64,000 nucleotides of DNA from Novosphingobium sp. Rr 2-17 (GCF_000272475.1 NZ_AKFJ01000011.1:62001-126000); one strand, 5' to 3'. Shown: positions 34,761 through 43,597, counted from the stretch's first letter. Numbers and translations are program-made. The notes: generated by a model not told the origin, from the sequence alone.

Positions 34761-35303
34761 ATGATCGCCGCGATGATGACGGCTGCCAATCTCGGTGCAC
34801 GAGTGACTGGCTGGGGCTTCGTCGTGTTCGTGGTCGGTTCGGTGGGCTGGTCGCTGGTCGGGCTTGCTTCGGGACAGACGAACCTGCTGGCGACAAACGG
34901 CTTCCTCACTCTCGTCAATCTCGTGGGCGTATGGCGGTGGCTGGGCCGCCAGCGCGCCTATGAGGACGGGGGAAAGTCTGCGCAGGAAGCGAGCCGCCGT
35001 TCGGCGCTGCCGACACTGTTCCCCGCCACGGGGATCGACGGCATCCCGGTCGAGGATAGGAACGGAGCGCCGATCGGCAGCGCCGTCGAAGCGCTGCTGG
35101 CGTGCGACAGCGCCAGCATCAGCTACGTCGTCGTCCGTTCGGGCGGTGCCGCGGGCGTCCATGAAACCTTGCGCGCCGTCGCCCGTGAGGCCATCCGGTT
35201 TTCGTCCACGACATTCACGCTGGTGCAGGACCGTGCCTGGTTCGAAGCCCTGCCGGCGCTGGGCGATGGAGATTGGCCGGCAGCGCCCTCACCGCACGCT
35301 TAA
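34761..35303 (+). CDS. membrane-anchored PRC-barrel-like protein
   Basis: The N terminus carries two hydrophobic segments (about residues 1-45 and 45-65: GWGFVVFVVGSVGWSLVGL, then TNGFLTLVNLVGVWRWLG), followed by a ~100-residue soluble domain with a PRC-barrel pattern (GIPVEDRNGAPIGSAVEALL, ISYVVVRSGG). The start is uncertain. GGGAGGA at 34711-34717 fits a start at CTG 34722, which would add LEDAAGWIAPAAT, a piece with the same character as the helix; ATG 34761 is the first standard start. PRC-barrels scaffold membrane or RNA-processing complexes, but the role here is unknown. Confidence 0.72.
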   Translation: MIAAMMTAANLGARVTGWGFVVFVVGSVGWSLVGLASGQTNLLATNGFLTLVNLVGVWRWLGRQRAYEDGGKSAQEASRRSALPTLFPATGIDGIPVEDRNGAPIGSAVEALLACDSASISYVVVRSGGAAGVHETLRAVAREAIRFSSTTFTLVQDRAWFEALPALGDGDWPAAPSPHA

Positions 35304-35429
35304 CCCAAGCGCGGTAAAAAACCCTCCTGCGGGCGGCGCATCCTCCTTCGCACTGGAGCGTTCTAAGGGCTTCTCCCAATGGAGGTTTTCCCATGCTCCC
35401 CTGCTCTGCCCGCCGCCCCATGGTGCTCG

Positions 35430-36221
35430 ATGTCTGACGCGCTCTCCCCCGCCCTGTTCGCCGACCAGATCGCGATCGTCACCGGCGGCGAATCCGGGAT
35501 CGGCGCCGCGTGTGCCAAGGCCCTTGGCGATGCCGGCGCGCGCGTGGTCATCACGTACTTCAAGGATACCGCCGCCGCGCAGGCCGTCACGCGATCCATC
35601 GGCGACGAGAGCCGTGCCATCGCGATCCAGACCGACGTCGGCGACGAGGCGCAAGTGGAGCAATTGTTCGCGCAAGCCGAAGCGGCGTTCGGCACGGCAG
35701 GCCTGTTGGTCAATTCGGCTGGGCTGAACATGTCGGGCATCGATCTGGTCGATATGGAACTGGCGCAGTTCGACCGCGTCGTCCGCTCGGACCTCTACGG
35801 CCCGTTCCTCACCTGCCGCCGCTTCGTGCGGGCGCTGGAGGCGAAGGCGATGGGCGGGCGGATCGTCAACATCTCGTCCATCCACGAGAAGGCACCGCGC
35901 GCCGGCGGGGTCGATTACGATAGCGCCAAGGGCGGCTTGTCGCAGCTCACCGCGACGCTTGCGCTGGAACTGGCGCCCAAGGGCATCGCGGTCAATGGCG
36001 TGGCGCCGGGCATGATCCTCACGCCGATGAACCAGTCCGCGCTGACCCATCCCGAAGAACTGCGCACCAAGGAAGCCGCGATCCCCTGGCGCCGCGCAGG
36101 GCGGCCAGAGGAAGTGGCGGCATTGGTCAACTTCCTGCTGTCGCCAGCGGCGGACTACATCACCGGCACCACCGTCACCATCGATGGCGCCTTGTCGCTG
36201 ACCGTCGCGCAAGGAGCCTGA
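35430..36221 (+). CDS. short-chain dehydrogenase/reductase, glucose 1-dehydrogenase-like
   Basis: The 263-residue Rossmann enzyme has the TGGESGIGAA cofactor motif (18-27), NSAG, the catalytic Ser in NISSIHE and the YDSAK Tyr-Lys pair, with a C-terminal ITGTTVTIDGA typical of glucose/3-oxoacyl SDRs. The Asp or Arg specificity residue was not resolved. ATG 35430 is where homology starts. A GGAGG at 35382-35386 serves an ATG at 35393 in another frame (14 codons), whose stop overlaps this start, so coupling through a leader peptide is possible. The GH130-like gene starts two bases after its stop, so the pair probably acts on one sugar substrate. Confidence 0.88.
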   Translation: MSDALSPALFADQIAIVTGGESGIGAACAKALGDAGARVVITYFKDTAAAQAVTRSIGDESRAIAIQTDVGDEAQVEQLFAQAEAAFGTAGLLVNSAGLNMSGIDLVDMELAQFDRVVRSDLYGPFLTCRRFVRALEAKAMGGRIVNISSIHEKAPRAGGVDYDSAKGGLSQLTATLALELAPKGIAVNGVAPGMILTPMNQSALTHPEELRTKEAAIPWRRAGRPEEVAALVNFLLSPAADYITGTTVTIDGALSLTVAQGA

Positions 36222-36223
36222 GC

Positions 36224-37126
36224 ATGGCCGCAAAGCTGGATTTCAACGTTGAGCAGATCGACCCCATCACCATGACCGGCAACGAGGTGGTCTGCCAGCG
36301 CGACATGATGAGCCCATACGTGTGGCGCCTGGATAACGGCCTGTACGCCATGCTGGTGCGCGCGGTGCCGCGCCCTGGCGAAAGCGGCGATACCGGCACC
36401 ATCTGGTACGCGACCAGCACCGATGGCCTGCGGTTCACCGCCACCGACGCGCCGGTGCTATCGCCCGGCCCCGGCCCAGACGACATCGGTGGGTGCGAAG
36501 ACCCGACGCCGGTGTTCCGCCCCGATGGCAGCGTCGTGATCTACTACACCGGCGTCGATGAAACGCGCAGTCATGGCGAGATGCTCTATGCCGTCGGCCC
36601 ATCGATAGACCGGCTGGAGAAAATGGGCGTCGCGATGCCCAACACGCCCAGTCAGGGAAACATCAAGGAAGCGACCGTCGATCGCACCAAAAACGGCGGC
36701 TGGCGCATGTTTTTCGAATATGCCCATCACGAGGCATCGCGGGTGGGCCTTGCCGTCAGCGACGATATCGCCGGCCCCTGGACGGACGAACACGATCCCT
36801 TCGCGCCCCGGTCCGACAGTTGGGACAACTGGCACTTGTCCACCGGCCCGCTGCTGACGATCGACAAGGACATGCCGGTCATGTTCTACAACGGCGCCAC
36901 CCATGATGCGCGCTGGCGGATCGGCTGGGTCGCCTTCGACGCAGAGTACACCCAGGTCGTCGCGCGCGGGGTCGAACCGCTGATTACACCGCCGCCCGAA
37001 GCGGATCGGACGGCCACTGACATCGCCTTTGCCGCATCGGTGGTAGTGGTGGACGATCAGATCTGGCTCTATTATTCGTTGTGGGACACCCACCTCTATC
37101 GCGCGATCATTCGCCGCAGTACGTGA
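36224..37126 (+). CDS. GH130/GH43-like five-bladed beta-propeller glycosidase or phosphorylase
   Basis: The 300-residue protein has repeated W-Y/blade patterns (GTIWYATSTDGLRF, SVVIYYTGVDE, WRMFFEYAHHEASRVGLAVSDD, DMPVMFYNGA) and a GGCEDPTPVF motif with Glu92-Asp93 that matches the catalytic-acid region of GH130 enzymes. No signal peptide is visible, so it should be cytoplasmic. It starts two bases after the SDR stop. GH130 members are mannoside phosphorylases or hydrolases; whether this one needs phosphate is unknown. A longer, different GH130 protein is at 59173-60474. Confidence 0.75.
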   Translation: MAAKLDFNVEQIDPITMTGNEVVCQRDMMSPYVWRLDNGLYAMLVRAVPRPGESGDTGTIWYATSTDGLRFTATDAPVLSPGPGPDDIGGCEDPTPVFRPDGSVVIYYTGVDETRSHGEMLYAVGPSIDRLEKMGVAMPNTPSQGNIKEATVDRTKNGGWRMFFEYAHHEASRVGLAVSDDIAGPWTDEHDPFAPRSDSWDNWHLSTGPLLTIDKDMPVMFYNGATHDARWRIGWVAFDAEYTQVVARGVEPLITPPPEADRTATDIAFAASVVVVDDQIWLYYSLWDTHLYRAIIRRST

Positions 37127-37179
37127 CCCAGACACACACAGTCAGTGTTTCGAAAGCTGCGATGGACTAGGGGTGATCC

Positions 37180-37830
37180 ATGGACCTTCCTCAGATCGCC
37201 AACTTCCTCGCCGGCCAACCCCTGCTGATGCTCGCTTGCGCCGCAATTGCGGTCAGCGTGCTGGGCGGACTGCTGCGCCGGGTGACGCCGCTTTTGGGCG
37301 GATTTCTGAGCGGCGTGGGCAATCTGGGGCTGATTGCGGTGATGCTGCTGACTGTTGCGCAAGTGACGCGTGTGGTCGGCGGCCCGGAACTCGCGCTGCC
37401 GCAACTGGGGCTGCCCAAGCAGACCGTGGAGGGGCGCGAGACGCGCGTGCCAATGCGCGAGGACGGGCATTTCTGGGTTACCGCCACGCTCAACGGCGTC
37501 AAACGCGACTTCCTCGTCGATACCGGCGCCACTCTCACCGCCATCTCTCCCGCCACCGCACGCAAGGCGGACCTCAAGGCCAATGCGCTCAACCGCTCGA
37601 TCATGATGCGCACCGCGAACGGCACGGTGGAGGCACAGCTCGTTTCGATCGAGGAACTGCGCATGGGCAACGTCGTCGCCCGCGATCTGGACGCCGTGGT
37701 CGCGCCCGGCCTTGGCGATGCGAACGTGATCGGCATGAACCTGCTCTCGCGCCTCGCTAGCTGGCGGGTGGAGGACAACACGCTGATCCTGGTGCCGCAC
37801 CATCCCCAAGTGGCGGATGACAAGGGCTGA
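37180..37830 (+). CDS. membrane-anchored retropepsin-like aspartic protease (clan AA, TIGR02281-like)
   Basis: The 216-residue protein has two N-terminal hydrophobic segments (about 11-33 and 42-63) and a periplasmic domain with FLVDTGATLTAIS, the single DTG catalytic motif (Asp114) of bacterial retropepsins, which work as dimers. The motif GMNLLSRLASWRVEDN near the C terminus matches the second conserved patch. The length fits the family. It follows the GH130-like gene by ~50 bases; they may share a transcript. The substrate is unknown. Confidence 0.88.
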   Translation: MDLPQIANFLAGQPLLMLACAAIAVSVLGGLLRRVTPLLGGFLSGVGNLGLIAVMLLTVAQVTRVVGGPELALPQLGLPKQTVEGRETRVPMREDGHFWVTATLNGVKRDFLVDTGATLTAISPATARKADLKANALNRSIMMRTANGTVEAQLVSIEELRMGNVVARDLDAVVAPGLGDANVIGMNLLSRLASWRVEDNTLILVPHHPQVADDKG

Positions 37831-37851
37831 ACGGCTGGTTTTAGTCCACCT

Positions 37852-37950
37852 CGTCACCCCGGCGCAGGCCGGAGCCCAGTCAACCTATCCACGCGCGCTG
37901 ACGTTTGCAGGCGAAGGCAAGTAAGCTGGGCCTGCGCCGGGGTAACGGGG
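37852..37950. repeat. REP/BIME-like inverted repeat element
   Basis: The left arm (37852-37879, core CACCCCGGCGCAGGCC) and right arm (37926-37950, core CCTGCGCCGGGGTAACG) are near-complementary around a ~46-base centre, with a small insertion GGAGC in the left arm. This kind of CACCCCGG...palindrome is a common dispersed element in alphaproteobacterial genomes. It separates the protease gene from the convergent parC and may terminate transcription. Confidence 0.7.
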
Positions 37951-37978
37951 TTCACTGCGCCCCGTTATAAAGGCCAGA

Positions 37979-40273
37979 TCAACCCTGAAACTTGTTGTCC
38001 CGCGGGAAGCCGTTGGGCGGCAGGCGCCCGGCCGCACCGCGCGCGACCTTCCACATCAGCATATCCTTTTCGACCCGCACCCGGCCGCTGTCGCCGCCCA
38101 TCGTCCAGGATAGCCCGTCCTCCAGCTTGAGCGTCACCACGTCCGACATGCCGCCATCGCGGTAGCGCTGCAGCGTGACGCCCTGGCCCTTGGCCATGAC
38201 CGGCAGTTCTTCCAGGCTGAAGATCACCAGCTTGCGGTTGTCGCCCACCACCGCGACATGGTCATGCTCTGCCGGGATTTCGCGCACGATCGCCAGCCGC
38301 ACTCCGGGCTTGGTGGACATGACGGCGCGGCCTTTGCGCGTTTCGGCCAGCAGTTCGCTCGCTTCCGCCGCAAAGCCGCGCCCGACGTTGGAGGCCAGCA
38401 GCAACTGGCTCTTGGGCCGATAGGGGAACGCGGCGACGATGTGCGCGTCGGTGTCGATATCGAGCATCGTGCGGATCGGCTCGCCCAGGCCGCGCGCGCC
38501 GGGCAGCTTGTCGGCGCCGAGCGTATAGAACCGGCCATTATCGAGCGCGATCAGCACCTTATCGGTGGTTTGTGCGTGGAAGGCGAAGGCCGGGCCATCG
38601 CCTTCCTTGAACTTGAAATCGCCATCCAGCGGCACATGCCCGCGCGCCGCCCTGATCCAGCCGCGCTGCGAGAAGATCACCGTCACCGGCTCCTTCTCGA
38701 TCATCGCATCCATGCTGAACTCGACCGTTTTGGCGGCTTGCGCGATCGTGGTGCGGCGGCGGCCCAGCACAGTGTCCTCGGCATAGTCCTTGCGCAGATT
38801 GGCAAGATCGCGCTTGAGCCGGGTGCGCTGGCGGGCCGGGCTTTCGAGCAGCTTCTGCAGCTCTTCCTGCTCCTTGAGCAAGTCGTCCCGCTCCTGCCGC
38901 AGCTCCATCTCTTCCAGCTTGCGCAAGGATCGCAGGCGCATGTTGAGAATGGCTTCGGCCTGGCGGTCGGTCAGGCCGAACTCCGCCATCATCACCGGCT
39001 TGGGCTCGTCCTCGGTGCGGATGATCTCGATGATCCGGTCCAGGTTGAGGTAGGCGATGATATACCCGCCGACCAGCTCCAGCCGCGCGGCGATCTTGTC
39101 CATCCGGTGACGCGTGCGCCGCAGCAGGATGTCGATCTGGCTGAAGACCCACTCGGTCAGCAGAAGCTTGAGGCCCAGCACCCCAGGAGTTCGGTGTGAA
39201 TCCAAGACGTTGAGGTTGAGACTGAACCTGCTTTCGAGGTCGGTTAGCCGGTACAGACTTTCCTTCAGCAGTTCCGGATCGACGTTGCGGCTCTTAGGGA
39301 TAAGGACGAGGCGGATTTCCTCGTCGCTCTCGTCGCGCACGTCTTCCAGGATCGGCAGCTTGCGGTCGCCGATCAGCGCCGCGATCTGCTCGATCAGCTT
39401 GGCCTTGGGCAGCATGTACGGGATTTCGGTGACGACGAGCTGCCATTGCCCGGCACCCAGCTTCTCGATCCCGGTGTCTTCCCACGAGCCGTCAGGCAGC
39501 CGCCCGGCGGAGAAACGCCCGCGCACGCGGAACGCGCCCTTGCCGGTCTCGTAAGCGTGCGAGATCGCCTCGGGGCTGTCGACCACCAGGCCGCCGGTGG
39601 CGAAGTCCGGCCCATGGAACACCTGCATCAACTGCTCGTGCTCGGCGTGGGGATTGTCGATCAGCATCAACGTCGCGTCGATGATCTCGGCCACGTTATG
39701 GCTGGGGATCGAGGTCGCCATGCCCACCGCGATGCCGGTGGCGCCGTTCGCCAGCAGGTTGGGAAACAGGCCGGGGAAAATCTCCGGCTCGCTTTCCTCG
39801 CCGTTGTAGGTGGGGATCAGGTCCACCGTGCCTTCGTCCAGCCCGGCCATGAGCTGGATCGCGGTCTTGGTCAGGCGCGCTTCGGTGTAGCGGTAGGCGG
39901 CGGCGTTATCGCCGTCGATGTTGCCGAAGTTGCCCTGCCCTTGCACCAGCGGATAGCGCAGCGAAAAGTCCTGCGCCAAGCGGACCATCGCATCGTAGAC
40001 CGAAGAGTCGCCATGTGGGTGGTACTTACCGATCACGTCGCCGACGACGCGCGCGGACTTTTTGTAGGCGCTGCCGGGATCGAGCTTCAACTGCCGCATC
40101 GCCCACAACAAGCGGCGGTGGACGGGCTTGAGCCCATCGCGCAGGTCCGGCAGCGAACGCGCCGTGATCGTCGACAGCGCGTAAACGAGATAGCGTTCCG
40201 ACAACGCCGCATCGAAGGGCGCGTCGACGATTGCATCGAAAGGATCGGGTCCGTCTTCGGTCTTGGTCACCAT
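37979..40273 (-). CDS. parC: DNA topoisomerase IV subunit A
   Basis: The 764-residue protein is the DNA-cleaving subunit of topoisomerase IV, which decatenates chromosomes after replication. It has the [13 protein letters not shown] winged helix (quinolone region, Ser90 and Asp94), catalytic Tyr129 in RYTEARL, the tower and coiled-coil region ([19 protein letters not shown]), and a C-terminal beta-pinwheel with degenerate repeats. It lacks a clear GyrA-box, supporting ParC over GyrA. The partner ParE is not in the window. Asp94 stands where E. coli ParC has Glu84, an acidic substitution that keeps the character. Confidence 0.95.
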   Translation of the reverse strand: MVTKTEDGPDPFDAIVDAPFDAALSERYLVYALSTITARSLPDLRDGLKPVHRRLLWAMRQLKLDPGSAYKKSARVVGDVIGKYHPHGDSSVYDAMVRLAQDFSLRYPLVQGQGNFGNIDGDNAAAYRYTEARLTKTAIQLMAGLDEGTVDLIPTYNGEESEPEIFPGLFPNLLANGATGIAVGMATSIPSHNVAEIIDATLMLIDNPHAEHEQLMQVFHGPDFATGGLVVDSPEAISHAYETGKGAFRVRGRFSAGRLPDGSWEDTGIEKLGAGQWQLVVTEIPYMLPKAKLIEQIAALIGDRKLPILEDVRDESDEEIRLVLIPKSRNVDPELLKESLYRLTDLESRFSLNLNVLDSHRTPGVLGLKLLLTEWVFSQIDILLRRTRHRMDKIAARLELVGGYIIAYLNLDRIIEIIRTEDEPKPVMMAEFGLTDRQAEAILNMRLRSLRKLEEMELRQERDDLLKEQEELQKLLESPARQRTRLKRDLANLRKDYAEDTVLGRRRTTIAQAAKTVEFSMDAMIEKEPVTVIFSQRGWIRAARGHVPLDGDFKFKEGDGPAFAFHAQTTDKVLIALDNGRFYTLGADKLPGARGLGEPIRTMLDIDTDAHIVAAFPYRPKSQLLLASNVGRGFAAEASELLAETRKGRAVMSTKPGVRLAIVREIPAEHDHVAVVGDNRKLVIFSLEELPVMAKGQGVTLQRYRDGGMSDVVTLKLEDGLSWTMGGDSGRVRVEKDMLMWKVARGAAGRLPPNGFPRDNKFQG

Positions 40274-40461
40274 GGTGGCGCGAACCTAGCAGCGCAGGCC
40301 GCTACGCCAAAGGCCGGAATCCCCGGTTTTCCATAACCTAGCGTTTCCCGACCGCTCAACCGCCGAGGCGGGCGTCCGGCAGGATGGCTCGAGGCGCCCT
40401 TTCGGAACTCGCGCACCGTGCCGATCATTCATCCTGCAAACCCTCTCATATGGAGATTGCA

Positions 40462-41004
40462 ATGCCCCGCGTACTCATATTGGCCACCGACGGTTTCGAG
40501 CAATCGGAACTAACAGGCCCGCGCGACGCGCTTAACCAGGCCGGTATCGAAACCGTAATTGCCAGCCCCAAGGCAGGCGAGATCAAGGGCTGGCAGCACA
40601 CCAATTGGGGTGACACCGTCAAAGTCGACAAGACGCTGGACCAAGTTGAAGAGGAAGACTTCGACGGCCTTTTGCTGCCGGGCGGACAGATGAACCCTGA
40701 CGTGCTGCGGATGGAAGAAAAAGCGATCGAATTGATCCGGGACTTCATCGATGCCGGAAAGCCGGTCGCCGCGATCTGCCACGCGCCGTGGTTGCTGGCG
40801 GAAGCGGACGTGGTCGATGGCCGCACCGTCACCAGCTGGCCCTCGATCCGCACCGATCTGCTCAACGCCGGTGCCGATGTGGTGGACGAGGAAGTGGTCG
40901 TGGACGGCAACCTCATCACCAGCCGCAAGCCGGATGACATCCCCGCGTTCTCCAAGGCGATGATCGCCGCCGTGAACGAAAGCGCGACGGCGACCGCCGC
41001 CTAA
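40462..41004 (+). CDS. PfpI/DJ-1 family protein (YhbO-like deglycase or protease)
   Basis: The 180-residue flavodoxin-like protein has the nucleophile elbow AAICHAPW with Cys106 and His107, and an upstream Glu (residue 14 in GFEQSE) typical of DJ-1/PfpI proteins. The family includes stress-linked glyoxalases/deglycases and proteases. Start 40462 is chosen because GGAG sits six bases upstream, inside a tempting ATG at 40450. A GGAAC at 40404-40408 with CATT 17 bases later resembles an alphaproteobacterial general-stress (EcfG) promoter, in line with a stress function. It is monocistronic. Confidence 0.88.
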   Translation: MPRVLILATDGFEQSELTGPRDALNQAGIETVIASPKAGEIKGWQHTNWGDTVKVDKTLDQVEEEDFDGLLLPGGQMNPDVLRMEEKAIELIRDFIDAGKPVAAICHAPWLLAEADVVDGRTVTSWPSIRTDLLNAGADVVDEEVVVDGNLITSRKPDDIPAFSKAMIAAVNESATATAA

Positions 41005-41024
41005 GCTTACCTATCCCCGGCGGC

Positions 41025-41357
41025 TCAACGGATTTGCATATCCCGCGAGACGCCGGGGATTTTCACGACCATTCCGTCCAGTTCCGCCGTCATTTCGATC
41101 TGGCAAGAAAGACGGCTGGTGCGCGCGACGCCTGCCGCGAGGTCGAGCAAATCCTCTTCATCTTGCGACGCTGGCGGCAGTTTGTCGAACCAGTCAGGCG
41201 AGACGATGACGTGGCAGGTGGAGCAGGCCATCTGCCCCTCACACGTTCCCTCCAGCGGCATCCCGGCATTCTGCGCCACTTCTAGCAAGCGATGGCCCGG
41301 CTGAGTTTCTGCGGTGACCCGCGAACCTTCCGGGGTAACGAACGACACGCTGAGCAA
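41025..41357 (-). CDS. [2Fe-2S] ferredoxin, adrenodoxin type
   Basis: The 110-residue protein has four Cys ligands at 39, 45, 48 and 85 (C-X5-C-X2-C-X36-C), the adrenodoxin/ISC-ferredoxin spacing. It starts at TTG 41357, one base after the stop of the cysteine desulfurase, with GGGAG ten bases upstream. This places it in one operon with two cysteine desulfurases, so it probably gives electrons to Fe-S cluster assembly or to a specific oxygenase. The usual isc/suf scaffold genes are not in the window. Confidence 0.9.
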   Translation of the reverse strand: MLSVSFVTPEGSRVTAETQPGHRLLEVAQNAGMPLEGTCEGQMACSTCHVIVSPDWFDKLPPASQDEEDLLDLAAGVARTSRLSCQIEMTAELDGMVVKIPGVSRDMQIR

Positions 41358-41358
41358 G

Positions 41359-42438
41359 TCAAACTCCCTGCACCGCCGCAGCGGCTTCTATTCTGGTGCA
41401 GGCATCCTCTAATTCCCGGAAATCACTATAACGCCCAAATCCCAGACGGATAGAGCTTTTGCTTAAGCTGTCGTTAAGACCCAGCGCGCGCAGCACGTGG
41501 CTGGGTCGGCCAGAGCCGCTGGCGCAAGCGGACCCAGCCGAAAAGGCCAGATCGCGAAGGTCCGACATCAGCCGGGCGACATCGAGGCCATCGAGCCGCA
41601 GGTTGAGATTGCCGTGCCAGCGTCGATCGGCAGAGCCATTGAGCGTCCAACGCCCCAGGATGCCACGCGCCCGCTGCCACAAGTCGCGGACGAGCGCCGT
41701 ATCCCCGTCCATCCGTGCCTGGGCAAGCGAGGCCGCCGCACCGAACCCGGCGCACAGCATCGGGCTGAGCGTGCCCGAGCGTAGGCCCTGCTCCTGTCCG
41801 CCGCCCCGGATCAACGGCGCTAGATCGAGCCCATCGCGCACCCACAGCGCCCCGATCCCCTTGGGACCGTAAAGCTTGTGCGCGGACACGGCGATCAGGT
41901 CGGCGTTGGCAGGGGTGGCGAGCTTTCCCGCGCCTTGCACCGCATCGCACAGGAATAGCGCGCCTGCCGCGTGCGCCCGCTTGGCCAGCGCCTCGACTGG
42001 CTGGATCGTGCCAATCTCGTTGTTGACTTGCATCACCGCGACCAGGCCGGTGCCCGCCGGGATTGCGGCATCGGCGGCGACGAGGCCCTCGGCATCGACC
42101 GGCAGCAACGTCAGCCCCGGATCGACCACACGAGCGCAATCGAGAACCGCCGCGTGCTCGATCGACGAAACCGCCAACCGCCGCGCGCCGCTGCCGTGGA
42201 TCGCCAGGTTGATCGCCTCGGTCGCGCCGGAGGTGAACACCACGCGGCCTCCCGCAGGCAGCAGCGCGGCCACTTGCGCACGCGCGAATTCGACCGCAGC
42301 AGCAGCGGCGCGGCCCGATCGATGCGGGCTGTGCGGGTTGGCGAAGCCGGTCGTCTCCGGCCCGCCCAGCCACGGCAACATCGCCTCGCGCGCTTCGGGC
42401 GCGAGCGGGGTGGTGGCCTGATAATCGAGGTAGATCAT
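41359..42438 (-). CDS. cysteine desulfurase, NifS/IscS-like (second of a tandem pair)
   Basis: The 359-residue PLP enzyme has TSGATEAINLAI (69-80), VNNEIGT (138-144), DAVQGAGK (165-172), PLP Lys188 in SAHKLYGP and the active Cys305 in SAGSACASGS, i.e. a full set of group I cysteine desulfurase residues. It removes sulfur from cysteine for Fe-S clusters or tRNA thiolation. ATG 42438 overlaps the stop of the upstream paralogue (ATGA). The ferredoxin follows one base after the stop. The first copy is more divergent (see below), so this one is the likely functional desulfurase. Confidence 0.92.
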   Translation of the reverse strand: MIYLDYQATTPLAPEAREAMLPWLGGPETTGFANPHSPHRSGRAAAAAVEFARAQVAALLPAGGRVVFTSGATEAINLAIHGSGARRLAVSSIEHAAVLDCARVVDPGLTLLPVDAEGLVAADAAIPAGTGLVAVMQVNNEIGTIQPVEALAKRAHAAGALFLCDAVQGAGKLATPANADLIAVSAHKLYGPKGIGALWVRDGLDLAPLIRGGGQEQGLRSGTLSPMLCAGFGAAASLAQARMDGDTALVRDLWQRARGILGRWTLNGSADRRWHGNLNLRLDGLDVARLMSDLRDLAFSAGSACASGSGRPSHVLRALGLNDSLSKSSIRLGFGRYSDFRELEDACTRIEAAAAVQGV

Positions 42439-43475
42439 GCGTTGATCCGCGCCCATTGGTCTGCGAAAGCGTCAAGGTCCGCAGGCGTCGTCTGCCAGCC
42501 GATCGAAACGCGCACGGTACGCCGGGCCAAGTCCTCGTCGATGCCAAAGCCCTTGAGCACCCGGCTTTGCTTGAGCGTGCCGGACGAACAGGCGCTGCCC
42601 GCCGAAATGGCGAAACCTGCCCCGTCCATCCGGATCAGCATCGCTGTGGCCGAGATAACCGGCGCGGCGACGGCGACGATGTGTGAGCTTTGGACGCCGG
42701 GTTCCAACACTTGCCCATGCGCAGCCAGCCGCGCGATGAAACCGCGCCGGTCTTGCTCGCTGGTGCCCCAGGCTTCGATCCCGCCCGCCTCCAAGGCTGC
42801 TGCAAAGCCCAGCGCGCCCGGCAGGTTCTCAGTCCCTGCGCGATAGCCGCGTTCTTGCCCGCCGCTGGGCTCCAGCATCGCGAAATCGCGCACCAGCAGC
42901 GCGCCGATCCCGATCGGGCCGCCCAGCTTGTGCGCGGAGACGACCACCATATCAGCATCGGGCAGCGCCATCTTTCCGGCAGACTGCGAGCAATCGCTGA
43001 GCAGCAGGCCGCCCGCCGCGCGCACTGGCTCGACCGGCACGGGCAGCATGGTGCCAGTCTCTGAATTGAGCGATTGCACCGCCACCACCGCCCTGCCCGG
43101 TTGTGCCAGAGCTTCAGACAAAGCCTGCGTATCGATACCGCCACCGATAACCGGCAGCACTTGCGCATCCGGCGCCGCCCGAAACACCGCATCGTGCTCC
43201 ACCGCCGAGACCAGCCGCCGCTCCGCTTTCGCGCGGCCAAGTCCGATGGCCAGCGCCTCGCTGGCGCTGGCGGTGAAGATCACCTCGCCTTGCCAGCCCA
43301 GCGCCGCCTTCACCCTTGCGCGCGCGTCCTCCAGCGCCGCGCGGGCAGCGCGACCGGCAGCGTGCGGGCTGGAAGGATTGGCCCAGATCTGCGCGCCTTG
43401 CTCCCACGCCGCGCGCGCTTGCGGCAGCATCGGCGTAGTCGCGGCATGGTCGAGATAGATGGTGGGAATGGGCAT
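42435..43475 (-). CDS. cysteine desulfurase-like protein, divergent paralogue (first of tandem pair)
   Basis: The 346-residue PLP-fold protein keeps Lys183 (SAHKLGGP) and Cys296 (SAGSACSSGT), but several PLP-pocket motifs have drifted: TSGATE is TASASE (68-73), VNNEIGT is LNSETGT (136-142), and DAVQ is DCSQ. I chose ATG 43475; a TTG nine bases earlier is possible. It is coupled by ATGA to the canonical paralogue. Two such enzymes in tandem ahead of a ferredoxin could form a heterodimer or act on different acceptors. It faces the COG2945-like hydrolase gene across ~120 bases. Confidence 0.85.
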   Translation of the reverse strand: MPIPTIYLDHAATTPMLPQARAAWEQGAQIWANPSSPHAAGRAARAALEDARARVKAALGWQGEVIFTASASEALAIGLGRAKAERRLVSAVEHDAVFRAAPDAQVLPVIGGGIDTQALSEALAQPGRAVVAVQSLNSETGTMLPVPVEPVRAAGGLLLSDCSQSAGKMALPDADMVVVSAHKLGGPIGIGALLVRDFAMLEPSGGQERGYRAGTENLPGALGFAAALEAGGIEAWGTSEQDRRGFIARLAAHGQVLEPGVQSSHIVAVAAPVISATAMLIRMDGAGFAISAGSACSSGTLKQSRVLKGFGIDEDLARRTVRVSIGWQTTPADLDAFADQWARINA

Positions 43476-43487
43476 TGCTCGCAAAAG

Positions 43488-43515
43488 TTGTTTTTGGGGG
43501 CAGGATTTCTATATA
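43488..43515 (+). promoter_or_regulatory. sigma70-like promoter for the COG2945-like hydrolase
   Basis: TTGTTT (43488-43493) and TATATA (43510-43515) are spaced by 16 bases, upstream of the plus-strand hydrolase with a ~75-base leader. It is an unusually consensus-like promoter for this GC-rich DNA. Confidence 0.5.
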
Positions 43516-43531
43516 GCGACTTCTCTTTATC

Positions 43532-43571
43532 ACTCCCGCGACGGCCAGTCCTTGGCCATCCCGGCGGGAGT
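43532..43571 (+). promoter_or_regulatory. 5' leader hairpin of the COG2945-like hydrolase
   Basis: ACTCCCGC (43532-43539) pairs with GCGGGAGT (43564-43571) and GGCCA (43543-43547) with TGGCC (43553-43557), with small internal loops. It lies between the promoter candidate and the ribosome binding site, where it could act as an attenuator, a translation switch or an mRNA-stabilising stem. Confidence 0.5.
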
Positions 43572-43597
43572 TTCAACAGGTCAGGTCCGAAAACTCC

